Assembly: GCF_900156745.1 (NCBI RefSeq)
Contig: NZ_LT707065.1
Location: 2,542,001-2,606,000 of the forward strand
Direction: 5' to 3'
Source: Achromobacter sp. MFA1 R4
GTDB taxonomy: Bacteria > Pseudomonadota > Gammaproteobacteria > Burkholderiales > Burkholderiaceae_B
Length of the DNA stretch: 64,000 bases
Under the pieces are notes generated by a model that was not told the DNA's origin, searched no databases, and was given only the letters and a program-made list of their open reading frames with translations. Below, piece after piece: positions 17,294 through 30,127 of the stretch. Positions within the stretch are counted from its first letter, which is position 1; every line of letters starts with the position of its first letter. Made by a program: the position numbers and the translations under genes.

Positions 17294-18625
17294 TCAGCGC
17301 GGCATGTGCAGCAGCCGGTTGATCGCTTCCAGGTCGGTCTCGGCCAGGATGCCGCTGGTGGCCTTCAGGCGCAGGCCGGATAGCACCGTGCTGTAGCGCG
17401 CCAGCGCCAGGTCGCGCTGCGTGGCGTAGAGCTGCTGCTGGGCGTTGAGCACGTCCAGGTTGATGCGCACGCCGACCTCGTAACCCGTACGGTTGGCTTC
17501 CACGGCGGCGCGGCTGGACTTTTCACCGGCCTCCAGCGCCTGGATGCGCGCCAGTCCGCTGGTGACGCCGGTGTAGTACTGGCGCGCGGCCTGCACGGCC
17601 TGGCGGCGCGCGGTTTCGAAGTCGTAGCGCGCCTTCTGTTCCAGCTCGACCTTTTCCGTGACCTGCGATGAGACGCCGCCGCCCGAGTACAGCGGTATGG
17701 ACAGCACCACGCCGATCGTGTTGTCGATCGGCTTGCCGGGCGCCGCATTGCGCATGACGGCGTCGCTGGCGCTGCCGCTGGTGGCGCGCAGGTTCAGGGT
17801 GGGGTAGTGGCCGCTCTTGGCGATCTGGATCTCGCGGCCGGCGATGCGGGTGAGCAGTTGCGCGCGCAGCACCTCCAGGCTGGAGGATTCGGCCTGGTTG
17901 CTCCAGTCGGCGATGCGGGCAGGCTGGGGCGCGGGAAGCTTCACGCCGTAGGGCAGCTCGGCCAGGGCGCCAGGCGGCGTCCCAATGATCTTGGCGAGCT
18001 CGTCGCGGCGCACTTCCAGGTCGTTCTGCAGCCGCAGTTCCTGCGCGACGACGAGGTCATAGCGCGACTGCGCCTCGTAAGTGTCGGTGATGGTGGCGTT
18101 GCCGAGCTCGAAGTTGCGCTTGGCCGATTCGAGCTGCCCGGCGACGGCGGCCTTTTCGGCCTCGGTGGCGGTCAGCGTGTCCTGGGCATACAGGACGTTG
18201 AAATAGGCGTCAGCGACCCGCAGCAGCAGGTCCTGGTAGGCCTGCTGGAGCTGCACTTCGACGTCGGCGACGATGAGCTTGGACTGCTCGAAATTCTGCC
18301 AGCGGCCCCAGTCAAAGAGCGGTTGGGTCAGCGCCAGGTCCCACACGCCGCGCCCGCCGCTGTAGGCATAGGACAGCCCGCGGGTGCTGCGGGTCTCCTG
18401 GTAGGCGCCGCCGGCCTCGGCGGTGATCAGCGGCAGCAGCAGCGCGCGCGCCTGCGGTTCTTTTTCGAGGCCGGCGCGGTAATTGGCCCGCGCGGCCGCA
18501 TAGGTGGGGTCGTTGCCCAGCGCGGCCTGCCAGACCTGCATGAGGTTCTGGGCGGACGCCGTCAGCGGGCCGACGCTTGCGGCGCAGGTGAAAACCAGTA
18601 AAGCCGTAAGCGATCGGACGCGCAT
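17294..18625 (-). CDS. TolC family outer-membrane efflux protein
   Basis: Outer-membrane channel of type I secretion and tripartite efflux systems, 443 residues. The signal peptide ends near LTASAQN, followed by two repeated OEP domains of long helices. YxxxRxNYRAGLEKEPQARALLLP near the start and NRTGYEVGVRINLDVLNAQQ near the end are typical of TolC. I start at the ATG at 18625; an upstream codon adds only two residues. No pump or adaptor gene is adjacent, so it probably serves several systems as TolC does. It is the last gene of a minus-strand run below pcm. Confidence 0.9.
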   Translation of the reverse strand: MRVRSLTALLVFTCAASVGPLTASAQNLMQVWQAALGNDPTYAAARANYRAGLEKEPQARALLLPLITAEAGGAYQETRSTRGLSYAYSGGRGVWDLALTQPLFDWGRWQNFEQSKLIVADVEVQLQQAYQDLLLRVADAYFNVLYAQDTLTATEAEKAAVAGQLESAKRNFELGNATITDTYEAQSRYDLVVAQELRLQNDLEVRRDELAKIIGTPPGALAELPYGVKLPAPQPARIADWSNQAESSSLEVLRAQLLTRIAGREIQIAKSGHYPTLNLRATSGSASDAVMRNAAPGKPIDNTIGVVLSIPLYSGGGVSSQVTEKVELEQKARYDFETARRQAVQAARQYYTGVTSGLARIQALEAGEKSSRAAVEANRTGYEVGVRINLDVLNAQQQLYATQRDLALARYSTVLSGLRLKATSGILAETDLEAINRLLHMPR

Positions 18626-18705
18626 GATCATTCAACGATACGCCGGGCCGCCGGACGCGACGCCGGCCCCATGGGGGCCGGGCGGATGGCGGCGGGTTTG
18701 CGGGG

Positions 18706-19386
18706 TCAGAACTTGAACTGGGACACCGCGACGCCGCGCAACGGCTTGATGACCGTTTCGAAGAGGTTCACGGTTTCGAAGCTGGCGGCGGTGGTGCGGG
18801 TGATGCGACAGGCCGTCATGACGGGCGCCTGGCCAACCACCACGACAAGGCGGCCGCCCACGCGCAGCTGGTACTTCAGCGCGTCCGGCACGACCGGCAC
18901 GGAACCGGTGACCAGGATGGCGTCGTATTCGGTGGAGCCCCAGCCATTGCGGGCGTCGCCGGTTTCGACCTTGACGTTGGTGACGTTGTTCATCTGCAGG
19001 TTCTGCTGCGCGAAGGTCACCAGGCGGCTGTCGATTTCAACCGAGGTGACCTGCTGCGCCAGGTAGGCCAGCAGGGCGGCCTGGTAGCCCGAGCCCGTGC
19101 CGATCTCCAGCACGCAGTCGGACTTGGTCAGCAGCAGTTCCTGGGCAAGGCGCGCTTCGACCTTGGGGGCCAGCATGGTCTGGCGCGTGTTGACCGCATT
19201 GATCTCCAGCGGCAGCTCCAGGTCGGAAAACGCCAGCGCGCGCAGGGCCGGCGGAACGAATTGTTCGCGGCGCACATCGAACAGCGCTTGCAGCACGTTG
19301 GCGTCCAGGACGTCCCACGGGCGGATCTGCTGTTCCACCATATTGAAGCGGGCTTGTTCTACGTCGGGCAGGGTCGAAGCGTTCAT
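18706..19386 (-). CDS. pcm: Protein-L-isoaspartate O-methyltransferase
   Basis: SAM-dependent repair enzyme of the PCMT family, 226 residues. Motif I is VLEIGTGSGYQAALLAYLA, followed by VTSVEID and YDAILVTGSVP; REQFVPPALRALAF is the family N-terminal block. I start at the ATG at 19386 (MNASTLPDVEQARF). A TTG 27 bp upstream would add a hydrophobic stub that is not usual. The post-motif acidic residues differ somewhat from the E. coli enzyme, so activity is inferred. It lies upstream of the TolC-type gene on the same strand, as is common in this group. Confidence 0.87.
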   Translation of the reverse strand: MNASTLPDVEQARFNMVEQQIRPWDVLDANVLQALFDVRREQFVPPALRALAFSDLELPLEINAVNTRQTMLAPKVEARLAQELLLTKSDCVLEIGTGSGYQAALLAYLAQQVTSVEIDSRLVTFAQQNLQMNNVTNVKVETGDARNGWGSTEYDAILVTGSVPVVPDALKYQLRVGGRLVVVVGQAPVMTACRITRTTAASFETVNLFETVIKPLRGVAVSQFKF

Positions 19387-19491
19387 GACGGTCAGAAAAA
19401 ACAGAGGAATCAACAGGCCATTGTACCGATTCGTAGCGTCCTGTGACGGCGCGCCCGCGCGGCAGATGTTTCAGGCGCGGCGCACGGTCCC

Positions 19492-19537
19492 GGCCACGCG
19501 GACGGCGCCCCGCGGGGCGCCGCCGTGCGTGGGGCCG
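19492..19537. terminator. Large GC-rich hairpin after thiD
   Basis: A perfect palindrome, GGCGCCCC-GC-GGGGCGCC (19504-19521), sits inside longer imperfect arms (GGCCACGC with GCGTGGGGCC). It begins 8 bp past the thiD stop. No T-run follows on either strand, so it may mark a processed or Rho-dependent 3' end rather than an intrinsic terminator. Confidence 0.35.
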
Positions 19538-19544
19538 GGAGCCC

Positions 19545-20387
19545 CTACCACCAGGCGTGGAAGTGGTGGACCGGACCGTGGCCGGAACCCACCGACAGGC
19601 GCTCCGCGTGGCGGATGGCCTCGGTGAGGTAGGCCTTGGCGCGCTTGGCCGATTCCGGTACGTCCCCGATTTGGGGCAGCAGCGCGGCCAGTGCGGCCGA
19701 CAGCGTGCAGCCGGTGCCGTGCGTATTGGCGGTGTCGATGCGGTGGCCGGGCAGTTCGATCATGCGATCGCCGTCGTGCAGCAGGTCGATGGTTTCGCTG
19801 CCGGGCAGGTGGCCGCCCTTGACCAGCACCCAGCGCTCGCCCGAATGCGCCAGCTTGTTGCGCAGGCGTTCGGCCACGCGCCGCATTTCCTTGACGGTTT
19901 CCACGGGCCGCTCTTCCAGCAGCACGCCGGCCTCGGGCAGGTTGGGCGTCAGCAGGGTCGTCAGGGGCAGCATGGCTTCGCGCATGGCGCCCACGGCGTC
20001 GTTTTCCAGCAGCAGGTCGCCGCTCTTGGCGACCATGACCGGATCCAGCACCACGTGCGCCGGCGTCCATTTGGCGAGCTTTTCGGCCACTACCTCGATG
20101 ACCGGGCGCTGGCCCAGCATGCCGATCTTGACGGCGTCGATGCGCACATCGGTGAACAGCGTGTCGATCTGCAGGCCAACGAAGGCGGGCGGCACGGGCG
20201 AAATGCCGGTCACGCCCTGCGTGTTCTGCGCGGTGAGCGCGGCGATGATGGCGCAGCCATAGGCGCCCAGCGCGCTCATGGCCTTGACGTCGGCCAGGAT
20301 GCCGGCGCCGCCGGACGGGTCGACGCCCGCGATGGTCAGCGCGTTGGGGATGGGGCGGCCGCTGGCGGCCGGCTGGCGGGAGTTCAT
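19545..20387 (-). CDS. thiD: Hydroxymethylpyrimidine/phosphomethylpyrimidine kinase
   Basis: Kinase that phosphorylates HMP and HMP-P to HMP-PP in thiamine synthesis, 280 residues. It has [22 protein letters not shown] at the N-terminus, DPVMVAKSG in the middle and the anion-hole motif [12 protein letters not shown] near the C-terminus. A His-rich tail ([12 protein letters not shown]) ends the protein. Its ATG overlaps the thiG stop by 4 bp (ATGA), so the two are translationally coupled. Confidence 0.95.
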   Translation of the reverse strand: MNSRQPAASGRPIPNALTIAGVDPSGGAGILADVKAMSALGAYGCAIIAALTAQNTQGVTGISPVPPAFVGLQIDTLFTDVRIDAVKIGMLGQRPVIEVVAEKLAKWTPAHVVLDPVMVAKSGDLLLENDAVGAMREAMLPLTTLLTPNLPEAGVLLEERPVETVKEMRRVAERLRNKLAHSGERWVLVKGGHLPGSETIDLLHDGDRMIELPGHRIDTANTHGTGCTLSAALAALLPQIGDVPESAKRAKAYLTEAIRHAERLSVGSGHGPVHHFHAWW

Positions 20388-21187
20388 TTGGCGGGACCGG
20401 CGGTGATCAGCCCTTCGGTGGGCGAGCTGGGCGCGCCGCTGTACAGCTTCTTGGGCATGCGGCCGGCCAGGAAGGCCTCGCGGCCGCCTTCCACGCCCTT
20501 CTTCATGGCGCTGGCCATGAGGACGGGATCGCGCGCGGCGGCGATGGCGGTGTTCATCAGCACGGCGTCGCAGCCCAGCTCCATGGCGATGGCGGCGTCG
20601 GACGCCGTGCCCACGCCGGCGTCCACCACGACCGGCACGCGGGCCTGGTCGATGATGAGGCGCAGGTTCCAGGGGTTCAGGATGCCCATGCCCGAGCCGA
20701 TCAGGGACGCGAGCGGCATGACGGCCACGGCGCCCATGTCTTCCAGCATGCGGCACTGGATGGGATCGTCGGTGCAATAGACCATGACCTTGAAGCCTTC
20801 ATCGACCAGCGTCTTGGTGGCCTTGAGGGTTTCGGGCATGTTGGGAAAGAGGGTGTGCGGGTCGCCCAGCACTTCCAGCTTGACCAGATCATGGCCGTCC
20901 AGCAGCTCGCGCGCCAGGCGCAGCGTGCGCACGGCGTCGTCGGCGGTGTAGCAGCCGGCCGTGTTCGGCAGCAGGGTGAATTTCGAGGTGGGGACGTAAT
21001 CCAGCAGGTTCGGTTCGCCGGCGTTCTGGCCGATGTTGGTGCGGCGGATGGCGACCGTGACGATTTCCGTGCCGCTGGCGTCCAGCGCCGCGCGGGTCTG
21101 TTCGAAGTCCTTGTACTTGCCGGTTCCGACGAGCAGGCGCGACGAATAGGCGCGGCCGGCGATGGTGAGGGTGTCTTGTGTGGTCAT
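20384..21187 (-). CDS. thiG: Thiazole synthase
   Basis: TIM-barrel enzyme that forms the thiazole ring of thiamine from deoxyxylulose 5-phosphate, dehydroglycine and the ThiS thiocarboxylate; 267 residues. [49 protein letters not shown] and [14 protein letters not shown] are all ThiG blocks; the active-site Lys is the one in VKLEVLGD. thiS is often just upstream, but the 139-bp gap before thiG does not hold it, so ThiS must be encoded elsewhere. I see no TPP riboswitch in that gap. Confidence 0.95.
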   Translation of the reverse strand: MTTQDTLTIAGRAYSSRLLVGTGKYKDFEQTRAALDASGTEIVTVAIRRTNIGQNAGEPNLLDYVPTSKFTLLPNTAGCYTADDAVRTLRLARELLDGHDLVKLEVLGDPHTLFPNMPETLKATKTLVDEGFKVMVYCTDDPIQCRMLEDMGAVAVMPLASLIGSGMGILNPWNLRLIIDQARVPVVVDAGVGTASDAAIAMELGCDAVLMNTAIAAARDPVLMASAMKKGVEGGREAFLAGRMPKKLYSGAPSSPTEGLITAGPAK

Positions 21188-21326
21188 GGCGGTGCTTCAA
21201 AGGGCGGGCGCGCACGATGCGAGGCCCGCGGGGGACTGGCTGTTGGTGCACGAATGATAAAGCAGGACGCGCAAGGGCAGGACAGGCCCCCGCCCGGCGC
21301 GTTCCACTATTTGCGGATCGCGCGCG

Positions 21327-22217
21327 TCAGCGCACGCGGTCCAGGTCGGCGCAGAGGGACTCGGCCGCGTCGATCAGCCGCGGCCCGGGCCGGTACAGCG
21401 CGTCGGCGTCGATGCCGTAGACGTGGCCCTGGCGCGCCGCCGGCAGGCCCATCGCCTGCCATGCGGCCAGGTTCGCCCGCGTGTCTTCAGCCCCGGCAAC
21501 GCCGGCCAGCACGACCTCGGGCCGCGCCGCAAGCACGCCTTCCAGGGTGACCTGGGGGGCCACGATGGACGCCTGGCCAAAGACGTTGACGCCGCCGCAC
21601 AGGCGCAGCGCGTCGCTGACGATGCTGGCGTCGTTCAGCGTGTAGATGGGATTCAGGCCCGCCTGCACGAAGACGCGCACCGGCCGGCGGCCGGCATAGC
21701 GCGTCTTCAGGGCGTCCAGCCGGGCGCGCAGGCCGCGCGCGGCCGCGTTGGCCACGGTTTCGGTGCCGAACAGGACGCCCATGCGCTCCACCGCGCCGGG
21801 TATGGCCGCCAGCGTCAGCGGATCGCTGTAGAAGACCGGCACGCCCAGCTTGTCCATCACGCGCGCCAGCGGTTCGGCGGCGCCCGGCTGCCAGGCGATC
21901 AGCAGGTCGGGACGGGCGGCCGCCACGCGTTCGGCGTCGGGCTGCGTGCCGTCGCCAAGCACCGGCAGCGTGCGGGCAGCGGGCGGATAGTCGCTGCCGC
22001 GCACGGTGCCCACGAGGAAGTCGCCCGCGCCGGCGGCGTAGGCCAGTTCGGTGGCGTGGGGGGCGAGCGTGACGGCGCGGCGCGCGGGCGCCTCCAGCGC
22101 GACGTTGCGGCCGCGGTCATCCTGGACCTGGATGGCCGGCGCGCCGCGCGTGAGCGCCGGGCCGAGCGCCAGCATCAGCGCCAATCCGGCGGTCGTCAGG
22201 ACGCGGTAGGAGGTCAT
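21327..22217 (-). CDS. btuF: Cobalamin ABC transporter substrate-binding protein (BtuF-like)
   Basis: Periplasmic binding protein of the helical-backbone metal receptor type, 296 residues, most like the vitamin B12 carrier BtuF. The signal peptide is cut near LTRGAPA. The first lobe has RRAVTLAPHATELAYAAGAGDFLVGT and the DLLIAWQPG block; the second has VFVQAGLNPIYTLNDASIV, where BtuF-type proteins are well conserved. It lies 40 bp after btuB and shares its riboswitch leader. BtuC and BtuD are not present here. Confidence 0.85.
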   Translation of the reverse strand: MTSYRVLTTAGLALMLALGPALTRGAPAIQVQDDRGRNVALEAPARRAVTLAPHATELAYAAGAGDFLVGTVRGSDYPPAARTLPVLGDGTQPDAERVAAARPDLLIAWQPGAAEPLARVMDKLGVPVFYSDPLTLAAIPGAVERMGVLFGTETVANAAARGLRARLDALKTRYAGRRPVRVFVQAGLNPIYTLNDASIVSDALRLCGGVNVFGQASIVAPQVTLEGVLAARPEVVLAGVAGAEDTRANLAAWQAMGLPAARQGHVYGIDADALYRPGPRLIDAAESLCADLDRVR

Positions 22218-22257
22218 GCGGCGGCTCCGTCGGGTTGGCGCAAGCGCCGGGCAGCAA

Positions 22258-24303
22258 TCAATAGCGTAGCGTGAGCGACGCGTAGAAGTTGCGGCCGGGG
22301 GCGGGGTACAGGCTGTAGTTGGCGACCGGACCCAGCATTTCGAACGAGGCGTTGCCGCCGCGGATGCCGTACGTGGCGTACTCGCGGTCGAAGATGTTGT
22401 TCACGCCGATGGCGCCTTCGATGTTGCGGGTGAACTTGTACGCCACCTTGGTGTTGAACAGCACGTAGGCGTCCAGCTGCTTGTCGAACTGGTTGGCCTG
22501 GTCGTTGTCCATGCGCGACTTGCCCACGTATTGGGCCGACACGTTCCACAGGAACGCATCGGTGGGGCGCCACGTCACGGCCGCGTTGGCCAGCCACTTG
22601 GGCGCCAGCGGCACGGTCTTGCCCGCGAGGTCCACGCCGGCGTAGGTGCCGGAACGGAACTGCGCTTCCATCCAGGTCAGGTTGGCGTCCAGGGTAAGGC
22701 TGCTGGAAATGGCGGTGTGGCCTTCGAGCTCGATGCCCTGGCGGCGCGTCGGATCCAGGTTGGTGTTGGCGCCGGTGCCCGGTCCCCACAAGCCGTCGGC
22801 CAGCGGGTTGTACTGGATCTCGTTGGTCAGGTCATAGTGGAAGTACGACAGGCGCGCGCTGCTGGTGGCCGACTGCCAGGTGACGCCCAGTTCCTTGTCG
22901 ATGGAGGTCTGGGGCGCCAGCGGCGACTGGACCGACAGCAGTTCGTCGGCGTTGGGCAGGCGGAAGCTGCGGCCCACCTTGCCGTACACGCCGAAGCCGC
23001 CGGACAGGTCCTGGCGCACGCCCAGTTGCCAGGCGGTCAGGTGGTTGCTGCGATTGGACGGCGTGCCGGAGCCCGAGATCACGTCCAGGTCGTCGGATGC
23101 ATACTGGCGGCGCACGCCCATCGTCACGTAGGTGCTGTCCGTGGCGCGGATCTGGCCTTCGGCGAACAGGCCGTACTGGTGCTGGCGCGACTGCCATTGC
23201 GACGGCTCGAAGTCGTAGTACGCGTTCTGGTCGGCGGTGGTCTTGGCTTCCTGCGCGTCGGCGCCGAAGACGATGCTGTGGCCGCCGTTGATCGGCAGGC
23301 GGTAGCGCACGCTGGCGATGTTCTCTTCCAGCTTCTGGTCGCGCAGCGTGTCGCCGAAACCGTCGTAGGTCAGGCCGCTGAGCTTCTTTTCGCGGGTCGA
23401 CAGGTCCGAGTACAACACGCCGGCGCCGATGGCCTGTTCGAGCTGCAGGCCGAAGGTGGTGGTCGTGGTCTTGACGTAGTCGACGTCGTTCTTCGAGCCG
23501 CGCGGATCGTCCTGGTATTCGTTGACGCCCGTGAAGGGGTTGATCGTGCGCGGGCCGGGCAGTTCCAGCTTTTGCGTGGTGGTGCGGCCGTACAGGCGGA
23601 TCGAGCCGTCGTCGTGGCGGAACGTGATGCCGCCGCCGCCGCCTTCGCGGCGCTCGCCGCTGTGGTCGCGGTAGCCGTCGCTGTGCAGCGACTGCATGTA
23701 GGCGTCCACGCCCACCTTTTCATTGTTCATGGCGACGGCGGCGTCGTACTGGCGCAGGCCGTAGCTGCCGAAGGTGGCGGTGGCGCGGGCGGTCACCGGC
23801 TCCTTCGTGAAATCGGACTTGGTGATGATGTTGATCACGCCGCCGGTGGTGCCGCCGCCGTACTGCACGGAGCCGCTGCCGCGCACGATCTCGATGCGTT
23901 CGACCTGGTCCAGCGGCACCACGCCCAGGCTGGGCGCCGACAGGTCGTTGGTGTTCTGCTTGACGCCGTCGATGAGGATCAGCGTGTTGCTCGCGCCGGT
24001 GATGCCGAAGCCGCGCAGGTCCACGATGGCGTTGTCGCTGGAGCTGGTGGTGTTGATCAGGTTGATGCCGGCCTGCGTCGAGAGCAGGTCCTGCATGGTG
24101 CGGGCGCTGCTGGCCGCGATGTCCCGGGCGGTGATGACCGAGATCGACACCGGCAGCGTGCGGCCGTCGGTGGGCACGCGCTGGGCGGTGACGGTGATGC
24201 CGTCGAGTTCTTGCGGGGCGGGAGCAGTTTGCTGGGCGGCGGCGATGGCCGGGGCGGAACAGAGCAATGCGCCGGCGTAGCGCCGGATGGAGCGGACTTT
24301 CAT
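22258..24303 (-). CDS. btuB: TonB-dependent outer-membrane receptor for cobalamin (BtuB-like)
   Basis: Energy-coupled outer-membrane receptor, 681 residues. After the signal peptide and a TonB-box-like stretch (ELDGITVTAQRVP) come the plug domain (about 50-165, with IVDLRGFGITG, NTLILIDGVKQN and VERIEIVRGSGSVQYGGG) and a 22-strand-type barrel ending in the aromatic Tyr of ASLTLRY. The plug alone does not separate cobalamin from siderophore receptors. The upstream cobalamin riboswitch and downstream btuF make vitamin B12 the likely ligand. GAGGT precedes the ATG at 24303. Confidence 0.88.
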   Translation of the reverse strand: MKVRSIRRYAGALLCSAPAIAAAQQTAPAPQELDGITVTAQRVPTDGRTLPVSISVITARDIAASSARTMQDLLSTQAGINLINTTSSSDNAIVDLRGFGITGASNTLILIDGVKQNTNDLSAPSLGVVPLDQVERIEIVRGSGSVQYGGGTTGGVINIITKSDFTKEPVTARATATFGSYGLRQYDAAVAMNNEKVGVDAYMQSLHSDGYRDHSGERREGGGGGITFRHDDGSIRLYGRTTTQKLELPGPRTINPFTGVNEYQDDPRGSKNDVDYVKTTTTTFGLQLEQAIGAGVLYSDLSTREKKLSGLTYDGFGDTLRDQKLEENIASVRYRLPINGGHSIVFGADAQEAKTTADQNAYYDFEPSQWQSRQHQYGLFAEGQIRATDSTYVTMGVRRQYASDDLDVISGSGTPSNRSNHLTAWQLGVRQDLSGGFGVYGKVGRSFRLPNADELLSVQSPLAPQTSIDKELGVTWQSATSSARLSYFHYDLTNEIQYNPLADGLWGPGTGANTNLDPTRRQGIELEGHTAISSSLTLDANLTWMEAQFRSGTYAGVDLAGKTVPLAPKWLANAAVTWRPTDAFLWNVSAQYVGKSRMDNDQANQFDKQLDAYVLFNTKVAYKFTRNIEGAIGVNNIFDREYATYGIRGGNASFEMLGPVANYSLYPAPGRNFYASLTLRY

Positions 24304-24384
24304 CTACTTGACCTCGAAGCGACCCGCGACCCCGCAGGCCATTCACGATGGGGAGGATGCCCAGGCGCCGGGCGGGCCGTGAGG

Positions 24385-24595
24385 CCGCGTGGCGTGGGAG
24401 AGGCATCCTGACGAGCGAACAGGCCGGTATCGGGCTGCCATGGGCGCATCTGCGCGCATGGGGACCGTTGCGGGGGCAGCACAGGCTGGACATGGGGAGC
24501 TGCCGGGCGCCTTGTGGGCGGCGCGGCGGCCCCGGGGAGGGCGTCTTCCTGTTTCCCGTTTACCTTTCGCGCGCGGCGGGCAAGTGTTGCGTCCT
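24385..24595 (-). ncRNA. Cobalamin riboswitch upstream of btuB
   Basis: The minus-strand leader carries the hallmarks of the cobalamin class. A GGTAAACGGGAAACAGG-like block lies at about 24566-24549. The highly conserved core GCTGCCCCCGCAACGGT is at 24481-24465. A B12-box-like GTCAGGATGCCT lies at about 24412-24400. The order and roughly 200-nt length fit. Ends are approximate. In this class adenosylcobalamin binding lowers expression, here of btuB and btuF, usually by hiding the ribosome-binding site or ending transcription. I see no clear T-run terminator between it and btuB, so translational control is more likely. Confidence 0.85.
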
Positions 24596-24659
24596 TGCCC
24601 GGCCTAGTGCGCCGAAAGCACCGGTTCGGGGCCGAAACTGTATCACCGTGAGGCGCGCG

Positions 24660-24693
24660 CAAGCCCATTTTGTTACGATCAGGGCTTGTTTTT
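24660..24693 (+). promoter_or_regulatory. Terminator-like hairpin in the metH upstream region
   Basis: CAAGCCC (24660-24666) can pair with GGGCTTG (24682-24688) across a 15-nt AT-rich loop, and TTTTT (24689-24693) follows. It reads toward metH, 63 bp before the start, with no other plus-strand gene in front of it. It may be an attenuator, or the promoter region that happens to be symmetric. Confidence 0.35.
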
Positions 24694-24756
24694 CCGGCGT
24701 TTTTCGCGTTTTAGCCACACCCGCGCTGCCGTGGCCAACCCCCTTTGGACCTGATC

Positions 24757-28530
<3,774 letters not shown>

Positions 28531-29979
28531 TCAGCGATCCGGCGCGGCGATGCGCCCCAGTATCGATTCGATGGCCACGCCGATGGCGAGCACCTTGCGG
28601 TCCTCGCCCGGCAGGCCGTCGATCTCCAGCCCCACGGGCAGGCCCTGCGCGGACAGCCCGGCCGGCACGCTCAGGCCGGGCAGGCCCGCGTTGCTGCCGG
28701 GGTCCACGTTGCGCGCCAGGCGGGCGAAGGTCTCGAAACTGCTCGCCTCGGGCGTCGCGGCTGGCGGCGGGACCGGCACGGTCGGAAACAGCAGGCCGTC
28801 CAGCGCATGTTCCTTGAAGGCGCGGCGGTAGACGTCGATCAGTTCGCGGCGGCCGGTCGCGATGGCGCTTTGGTACAGCGGCTGCAGCGCCAGAATCTGC
28901 CCGTCGGGCGTGGGCAGCACGCCCGGCACGATCAGGTTGTCGAAGATGCCCTTCACGTCGGGGCTGGAAATCTGCGCCACCACCGCCTCAAAGCTCACCC
29001 CCACGTGGTAGCGCGCCAGATAGGCCGTCAGGTCGGGCTTCTGCTCGTACAGGCACAGCGGCATGCCCACGGCCGCGTTGGCGGCGGGCAGGTCGGACAT
29101 GTCCAGCTCCACCAGCGTCACGCCCGCCGCGCGCAGCCGATTCAGTGCGTCCTGCGCGACCGCCTGCACCGCCGGGTCCAGATCGGCCCAGAAATAGCGG
29201 GCCAGGCCCAGCCGGATGTACTCGGGCGGCTGGGGCGCCAGCGGCTGCGTCTGGCCGGTGAGGACCCCGTCCAGCAGCACGATGTCCGCCATGCCGTTGG
29301 CGATGGGGCCCGGCGTGTCGCGGGTATGCGAGATCGGGGTGATGCCCGCGCCGTCATAGCGGCCCACGGTCGGGCGAAAGCCGGCCGCGCCGTTCACCGA
29401 GGCCGGCAGGCGCACCGAGGCGCCGGTGTCCGTGCCCAGCGCGGCGGGCGCCAGTCGCGCGCCTACCGCCGCGCCGCTGCCGGATGACGACCCCCCGGCG
29501 ATCAGGCGGGCATCGTAGGCGTTGCGCGTGCCGTCGCCCTGCGGGCCGGGAAAGGCCGTGTTGTAGCCGGACACGCCGAACGCCAGTTCATGCATGTTGG
29601 TCTTGCCCAGGATGACCGCGCCGGCTTCGCGCAGGCGCTGCACGACGGGCGCGTCCTGGGCCGGCCGGAAATCTTTGAGGGCCGGGGTCCCGGCCGTGTT
29701 CGGCAGGCCCGCGACGTGGATGTTGTCCTTGATTGCGATGGGCACGCCGCCCAACGGACCCTTGCCGGGCGCCGCGTCGTAGGCGCGCGCCTGGGCCAGC
29801 GCGCCCTCGCGGTCGACGGTGATGAAGGCGTTCAGATCCTGGCGGGCGTCGATGCGGTCCAGGCACGCCTGCGTCAGCGCAAGGCTGGTGAGGCGGCCCT
29901 CGCGGATCAGCGCCGCCGCTTCGGCGACGGTCAGGTCCGCCAGGGCGGACGGCAAGGGCAGGTCGGTCGTGCGGGGCAT
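28531..29979 (-). CDS. Amidase-signature family amidase (indoleacetamide hydrolase-like)
   Basis: Amidohydrolase of 482 residues. The Ser-Ser-Lys triad is visible: Lys in [12 protein letters not shown] (about 83), the Ser-rich loop [11 protein letters not shown] (about 160-170) and the nucleophile Ser in [13 protein letters not shown] (about 187). Closest in type to indoleacetamide hydrolase and mandelamide-type amidases, but the substrate cannot be read from sequence. No signal peptide is evident. It is divergent from the GntR gene and so may also be affected by the paired operators at 30082-30119. Confidence 0.88.
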   Translation of the reverse strand: MPRTTDLPLPSALADLTVAEAAALIREGRLTSLALTQACLDRIDARQDLNAFITVDREGALAQARAYDAAPGKGPLGGVPIAIKDNIHVAGLPNTAGTPALKDFRPAQDAPVVQRLREAGAVILGKTNMHELAFGVSGYNTAFPGPQGDGTRNAYDARLIAGGSSSGSGAAVGARLAPAALGTDTGASVRLPASVNGAAGFRPTVGRYDGAGITPISHTRDTPGPIANGMADIVLLDGVLTGQTQPLAPQPPEYIRLGLARYFWADLDPAVQAVAQDALNRLRAAGVTLVELDMSDLPAANAAVGMPLCLYEQKPDLTAYLARYHVGVSFEAVVAQISSPDVKGIFDNLIVPGVLPTPDGQILALQPLYQSAIATGRRELIDVYRRAFKEHALDGLLFPTVPVPPPAATPEASSFETFARLARNVDPGSNAGLPGLSVPAGLSAQGLPVGLEIDGLPGEDRKVLAIGVAIESILGRIAAPDR

Positions 29980-30081
29980 GGCGGGTTCCTGGGGCTGTCG
30001 GTCGACCCGTATCTATACAAGGTCGTTGCCGTCGCTGTCGAGGGCGCACGCCGGGCCCATAGTGGAAAACCAGGATGGCGG

Positions 30082-30119
30082 AAATTGGTGGACCAAATAC
30101 GATTTGGTCTAACCAATTT
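30082..30119. promoter_or_regulatory. Paired GntR-type operators
   Basis: Two near-identical palindromes stand side by side: AAATTGGT-GG-ACCAAA (30082-30097) and TTTGGT-CTA-ACCAATTT (30103-30119). Each holds a TTGGT-n(2-3)-ACCAA core, the kind of site bound by FadR-subfamily GntR dimers. Their centres are about 21.5 bp apart, two helical turns, so two dimers would sit on the same face. The second ends 8 bp before the gntR ATG. Confidence 0.8.
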
Positions 30120-30127
30120 GAGGCGCC

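Noticed and set aside
21188..21326. Search for thiS or a TPP riboswitch before thiG
   Set aside because: The gap is too short for thiS and lacks the conserved TPP motif (CTGAGA).
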